Program-made: the position numbers and the translations under genes
Assembly: GCF_964656455.1 (NCBI RefSeq)
Contig: NC_135718.1
Span: forward strand, 148,906,762-148,970,761
DNA length: 64,000 nucleotides
Direction of reading: 5' to 3'
Source of the DNA: Halichoerus grypus
Lineage: Eukaryota; Chordata; Mammalia; Carnivora; Phocidae
In this document: positions 59,095-64,000 of the stretch, in pieces
Numbering within the stretch: the first letter of the stretch is position 1
Layout: every line of letters begins with the position of its first letter
Notes under the pieces: generated by a model
Database searches by the model: none
What the model saw: only the letters and a program-made list of their open reading frames with translations
Told to the model about the DNA's origin: nothing

Positions 59095-59310
59095 AAAAAT
59101 ACTAAAATACTTATTTGTACTAGATGCTATATATTTTGCCACATACCTTCTGTCCACAATAACCCCGAGAAATAAACACGAGGTACTTGTTACCACTCCT
59201 CTTTGGAAAATGAGAAAAGAGGCTTAGTTACTTGCTCAGTGTTGCAAGGTGTGTTGTATACATCTAGGCTATGAACCCGTGTCTTATTTAGTTGTGTAAC
59301 CCAAGGAAAT
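59095..59310 (-). repeat. MIR, antisense, diverged
   Basis: Antisense MIR landmarks: actagatgctatatattttg, then gaaaatgagaaaagaggctt, then agttacttgctcagtgttgc. Confidence 0.6.
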
Positions 59311-60071
59311 AGGACAGGACAGCGCCTGTGATCAATTATATTCTTAAAAAATATTTGTGAAATAAATGAATGAATGAATGAGTTACAAAAGTGAAGCTCA
59401 CTTGATCTTCGTTGCAACTTTGTGAGGCAGGAAAAGCAGATACAATGATCCGCATCTTACAGGGTCTCACAAGCAGAAAGGAAGAGATGTACATGTCACA
59501 ATTCCCAGTCCAAGACGCATACACTTTCATGACCCCTCCCCACAACAGCACCTCCTCAGATGCCTTCCTGACCCTCCCACGTGTCCAGATGCAGAGTGGA
59601 ATTATGCTTAGTCATGCCAAAGCTAAAAATCAAGCTGAGTTCCAGGATTTCATTATTTGTGATCTCCTTCCTCTAGAACATTGAATTTTGTGTCCATTAA
59701 TCACAAACATTCAGCAGCCACACACTGCTCTCAATTCTGGGTTGTCAGGAAACAGCCCTGGCTAAAAAGGGTTTCCCTGGTACAGACCTCTGGCATCTGA
59801 TCAAAACACTTGTGGGGCCTCCCAGTTGGAGGTAAGAGGTCACAACTAAAGGAAAGCTTAGAAACATTTTTACTACTTTTTATGTGCTTTGAAAAGGTAA
59901 CAATCAGCAACTTGCTACTCCCAGACAACTGGCTCCAGGGTTCTTATCACTGTTTACTAATTTTATGGCAAAATTTTCCCTCAGTTGCACTTGAAATTCA
60001 AAGAAATTTCATTGGGTATGGTGAATCTTATTATACAAAAATTCCTATAGAGAATTAAAAAGCTCCTGTAA

Positions 60072-60254
60072 GGGCACCTGGGTGGCTCAGTCGGTTAAGC
60101 ATCTGCCTTCGGCTCAGGTCATGAACCCGGGGTCCTGGGATCGAGTCCCACATCAAGCTCCCTGCTTAGTGGGGAGTCTGCTTCTCCCTCTGCTTCTGCT
60201 GCTCTCTCTCTCTCAAATAAATAAATAAAATCTTTAAAAATAAATAAATAAGAT
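60072..60254 (+). mobile_element. Can-SINE
   Basis: A full-length copy of the young type. The duplication aaaa(a/t)gctcctgtaa lies at 60057-60071 and 60255-60269 with one mismatch. Confidence 0.94.
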
Positions 60255-60536
60255 AAAATGCTCCTGTAATTCAGGAATAAGTTTATATGAGTCATTTCCT
60301 GGAATTAGCACCTCAGATGGCAGATTCTGTTAGGTTTTTTGTTTGTTTGTTTTTAATTATAATGAGATTAGATATATGGTGCAGAACAGAGGTGTGGATT
60401 TTGTTGTTGTTGTACTGGGAATTAGATGTGGGTGTAAGGTGGAGGAGAGTGAAATCAAGCTGCTCCCACGTGCTTGAGCAGAAATCCACAGAGAGAGACC
60501 AAAACCGTGCTTCTGATCCTGGTGGTGTGGGTGTCC

Positions 60537-61027
60537 TGCAGAAGCCGGGATCTGACTTAGCAGAAGGAGGATCCAGGGTCCACCGAGCAAAGAAGGAGAA
60601 TTGAAATAAAAGCATTTATTTGGGATCTCAGAATTATAATTTGGGGAACACAGATTCAGGTAGCAACCCAAACTGTGTCCCCCTAGGGAATAAAAGCCAG
60701 GGGTTTTTTGTTTTGTTTTGTTTTTTGTTTTTTTTTAAGACAAAGGGGAACACTTGTATATGTTGTTTACAAAGAATTTTGATTGATGTTGGTAGCAGAA
60801 AACCAATCCTGGCTAAACATCATTGATCGCTAGGGCTCTCCTTAAGCAAAAGTCGGCTACGTAGCAACTTGCAGATGTTCAGACAGCGTCCTTGGAATAT
60901 TTGCCTTTTGGCCCATTTCAGAAGTTCATGGTTCCATCTGGTGAGGACACGCACCTCCTTAATGCCCTCTCAGCTCCATGTTAAAACACTTTGACATAAG
61001 TGACTCCATTTTATTTCACCTGTCACA
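60537..61027 (-). mobile_element. LTR-like element, copy B, antisense
   Basis: Homologous to copy A at 20185-20653 in the same orientation. On the minus strand it starts TGTGACAGGTG, carries AATAAA (plus 60615-60620) and ends in CA. It has gained a poly-T/(GTTTT) stretch at about 60703-60736 relative to copy A. It lies next to the antisense pol remnant, so it may be the 3' LTR of that provirus, but I see no polypurine tract at the junction. Confidence 0.65.
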
Positions 61028-61249
61028 AGGGTTTGGCATAGCAATTGCGGGCCCAGCTGTTGCTTCAGCCAAAGAAAGCAGCGGGCAGATAAATGACAGT
61101 GTGGACGAGCTACAGGGGCTAGGGCTCCACCTCGGCCCTTCACACAGCATCTCTCCCGTAGCCTGCTCTAACCACAAGCACACAGGGAAGGGAATTCTGG
61201 GAAACATAGGTCACCTGAACCAAGGTGATCCATCACAAAACCACTACAT

Positions 61250-62430
61250 TTTACCCCCTTGTCAGCTTGGCACCCATACACATTTCCTGAAACCATATTT
61301 ACTCTCCATACAAAGACAGTAACAAAGTCATGCTTCTGCCTAAAATTACAGGACCATCCCCAAATGGCTACCCTTTCTGCAGAAGAGGATACAAAATTCT
61401 TTCTGTCTTTGAGTGATATTCATTCCTATCCCAGCAGATTCATGTATCCCCTTTAATATCCCATAACTTAAATATGGAGACACAAGTTAATAACCATTAG
61501 CACATCTTATGCTATATGATGAGACCATGAGAGAGGGGGAGAAAATTTAAAAATTGCATTTCTTGGAATTCTGCTCACTAGCCAAATTGCCTTTCACCAC
61601 TGCCCTTCACAGTTGTCCCAGATGGGGCTGCAGGGGTTCCTCTGCTCAGTTGGGGGTATTAACTTTTATATGATGCAGAACCATCTGTAAGCCAGGCTCA
61701 AGGTTTTCCTTCCTCAGTCCACTGGTCATGGGTAGAGCCCCAAGAGATAAGAGATGTGGGCAGAGAGAGAAGACAATGTAGTAGGAGAGGGGCCTTGAGC
61801 ATTCGGGAGCTTGAGAGGGGCTACTTCCTTATGTTGTTTTTTGTGCCTTCGCGGTCTGCTGGAGTCCCATCTCATGTATCACTTCCATCTGATGATAAAG
61901 TGCTGCTAAGCACGTCTGACTGTATGGGTTGATAGGTCAGATAACTCCCGGGTCATGATGGAAACCTTGGTTCACATGGCCAAGCATTCAGCGTCTCCTA
62001 AGGCCTAGGAGCAAACTCTAATGTAATTTACAGAGGATGGCATGATTGCATCAAAACCCAAAGGGTCTTCTCTGTGGTTAACTTAAAGGGCCCGACAAAG
62101 GCTCCCAAGACTATCTCTACCTACGGCTGACATTTCAAGTACCATCAAATCTGTTGGGTCATATGGTCCAAGAGGAGCCCAAGATAGCTAAGAGAGCCAC
62201 ATGGTTAGAGCTGGCATTTGTAACTACATTCTTCCACTACCCACTCCACATTTCCACTGCCTTCAACAAGCACTGCAGTTGGTTGTGGTTCTTAGCCAGA
62301 GCGGATGACTCTGAGCCTTCATTCCTGGAATTCATGGTAGCCTAGACCTATTACGGAGCCTTCTCTTATTTTAGGCCCCATTCAAATCTGGTAGGTTTGG
62401 GGGTTACTCAACGAAAGGATTTATATAACA
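61250..62430 (-). pseudogene. Endogenous retrovirus pol remnant, antisense, broken
   Basis: Minus-strand translation near 61.6-61.75 kb gives an RNase H-like start with the motif TDGSA (61674-61688), close to in-frame stop codons on both sides. The region to the right resembles, from memory, ERV-L-type internal sequence. Several stops show it is long dead; an integrase part is not recognisable. Class assignment is tentative. Confidence 0.5.
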
Positions 62431-62444
62431 TGCCCAAATATAGT

Positions 62445-63845
62445 ATACATTGCCTTGAAAATCCAAAGAAGCTCATTAGCAAAATGCTTTTTTCTTAATA
62501 GTAGAAATTTTATAATTTTAGATTGTCCAGGTACAGTTTAAAGTAGGGAGTCAAGGTTCATTATGTTACCCATAAAGATACCCAATTTTTCAAGCAACAT
62601 TTGTTGAAAATTCTTTCTTTTCCCCACTAAATTTCTTTGATGTCTTTGTCAAAAATTATTAACCATAGATGCATGTATATATTTCTGGATTCTAATTTTA
62701 CCAATTGTATACGTTGCTAGGCTAATAATCCATTCTACTTTTTTTTTTTTTAAGATTTTTATTTATTTGACAGACAGCGAGAGAGGGAACACAAGCACGG
62801 GGAATGAGAGAGGGAGAAGCAGGCTTCCCGCCGAGCAGGGAGCCCGATGAGGGGCTCGATCCCAGGGCCCTGGGATCATGACCTGAGCCCAAGGCAGATA
62901 CTTAACGACTGAGCCACCCAGGCGCCCCCCTCCATTCTACTTTGATTACCGTAGTTTAAGAATAATTCTTGAACGCATATAATATAAGTCCTCTGACCTT
63001 GTTCTTTTTGTTTGAATTTGGTTTGATTAATCCAGGACTTCTGAATATCCAAAAAAATTTTAGAATCAATATGTCAATTTATATTTTATAAAAACTGTTG
63101 TGAATGTAGTTGGGATTGTTTTGGATCCAGATCCAACTGGAGAAAAATGACATCTTAATCATAGTGAAGCTTCCAATTGACGAAAAACGTTTATTTCCCT
63201 TATATTGATTTTCTTTAATCTCCTTCTCAGAAATATTTTGTAATTTTTAATATTGAGAATTAGTAGGCTTTTAGTTTAATTTATTCCTAAGTATTTTTAA
63301 AATTTTTAATTTCCATAGTTTTATTTCTAGTACTTAGAAATACAATTTTTATACTCATCTCGCATCCTGTGACTTTGCATATTTGTTTTGGTTTTGTTTT
63401 GCTTTATAGACTCCTTATGAGTGCACAATGACATTGTCACAAATAGAGATAATTTAACATTTTCCTTTTTGAAGTTTATAAATTTCTTCTCTTTCCTTGT
63501 TTTATTCCACTGGCTAGGACCTACAGAAAAGTTTTGAATAGAAGTAGAGAGAGCTGTCATCCTTCCCTTGTTACACCCAGGCTTAGTGTGATATTAACTA
63601 TAGGATTTTCATAGATGGAGTTTATCAGATGAAGAATTTCCCTTCTTTCCTAATTTATAGAGTTTTTGCTATAAAGGGGTTTTTACTTCTGTCAGCTCTT
63701 TTTTGTATTAAATGTGATGGTCAGATTTTTGCTTTATTCTGTTAATATCATGAATTACATTAAGTTGGAAATCCTCAACCAATCTTGTATTTCTGGCAAA
63801 AGCTCTACCTAGTCCCTACGTATTACCCATTTAATATATCACTAT
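62445..63845 (-). mobile_element. Ancient L1 ORF2 3' remnant, antisense, split by a Can-SINE
   Basis: The plus strand shows the reverse complement of L1 ORF2, with familiar blocks: caagcaacatttgttgaaaa, then tttaatttattcctaagtat, then aatagagataatttaacatt and gagctgtcatccttccctt. Divergence and stops indicate an old L1M-type copy. A Can-SINE interrupts it at 62742. Confidence 0.75.
62742..62930 (-). mobile_element. Can-SINE, antisense, inside an L1
   Basis: A full antisense copy, little diverged (ggatcatgacctgagccc, gactgagccacccaggcgcc). A perfect duplication, tccattctacttt, lies at 62729-62741 and 62931-62943. Confidence 0.95.
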
Positions 63846-63848
63846 TTT

Positions 63849-64000
63849 GGGGGAAGGCTGGGTGGCTCAGTCGGTTGAGCATCAGACTCTTGGTTTCAGC
63901 TCAGGTCATGCTCTCAGGGTCGTGAGATGGAGCCCCATGGGGCTCTGAGCTCAGTGGGGAATATGCTTGGGATTCTCTCTCTCCCTCTGCCCCTCCCCCA
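63849..64000 (+). mobile_element. Can-SINE, cut by window end
   Basis: An older-type head and body (ggctgggtggctcagtcgg, gactcttggtttcagctcag) run into the CT-rich part at the window edge. The tail and right-hand duplication lie outside. Confidence 0.9.

Larger units (their letters stand above)
51253..64000. other. Intergenic region downstream of RGS5
   Basis: No coding exon is recognised. It contains five Can-SINEs (the last cut by the window end), L2 and MIR fragments, a 51-bp tandem duplication, one antisense LTR, an antisense ERV pol remnant and an antisense L1 ORF2 remnant. In 52.2-53.4, 55.0-55.9 and 57.0-59.0 kb I see little beyond weak ancient-repeat resemblance. From human synteny as I remember it, RGS4 lies beyond the RGS5 3' end, but none of its exons appear here. 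Confidence 0.6.

Noticed and set aside
51253..64000. Exons of RGS4 or another neighbour
   Set aside because: I looked for RGS-domain motifs and other exon signatures downstream and saw none; the only pol-like frames belong to retroelements.
1..64000. CRISPR arrays, operons, phage or plasmid systems
   Set aside because: No regularly spaced repeats, no dense coding, and introns plus SINE/LINE content show vertebrate nuclear DNA.

Overview
The window is nuclear DNA from a carnivoran mammal. Thirteen tRNA-derived Can-SINE copies (opening with a GCCTGGGTGGCTCAG-type 5' end), a carnivoran L1 3' end, MIR/L2 fossils and spliceosomal exons show this. The Can-SINE subtype, with a CT-rich tail ending in AAATAAATAAAATCTTT, suggests an arctoid caniform (bear, pinniped or mustelid line), but the species cannot be fixed by eye.

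The window holds one gene that I can support: RGS5, complete, on the + strand, in five coding exons (3433-3476, 28578-28688, 35438-35499, 43479-43645, 46144-46305). The joined reading frame is 546 bp including the stop and encodes 181 residues, the length expected for mammalian RGS5. A TATA-type promoter lies about 30 bp upstream of a short 5' UTR. A long 3' UTR of about 4.9 kb, free of Can-SINE, MIR and L2 copies, appears to end at an AATAAA near 51.23 kb. The protein is a small R4-family RGS GTPase-activating protein. Its Met-Cys N-terminus is the known oxygen/NO-sensing N-degron, and every G-alpha contact residue I could map from RGS4 is kept.

Layout: 1-3.3 kb upstream flank with an ancient repeat and one Can-SINE; 3.3-3.5 kb promoter and exon 1; 3.5-28.6 kb intron 1, with an L1 3' end at 6.8-7.4 kb, three Can-SINEs, two LTR-like elements at 19.2-20.65 kb and a GAT/GGT array at 20.8-21.0 kb; 28.6-46.3 kb exons 2-5 with shorter introns; 46.3-51.25 kb 3' UTR, holding a 26-bp insertion with a U6 snRNA 5' stub; 51.3-64 kb intergenic, with Can-SINEs, L2, an antisense LTR, an antisense ERV pol remnant and an antisense L1 ORF2 remnant cut by a Can-SINE.

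I found no prokaryotic-type system, no CRISPR array, no active virus and no second gene. The most unusual signals are small structural ones: a 42-bp strictly alternating purine/pyrimidine near-palindrome (12.5 kb), a 16-bp perfect fold-back inside a MIR (17.9 kb), the U6 stub with target-site duplication in the 3' UTR (49.5 kb), a recent-looking 51-bp tandem duplication (54.2 kb), and a Can-SINE reduced to its tail (37.6 kb).
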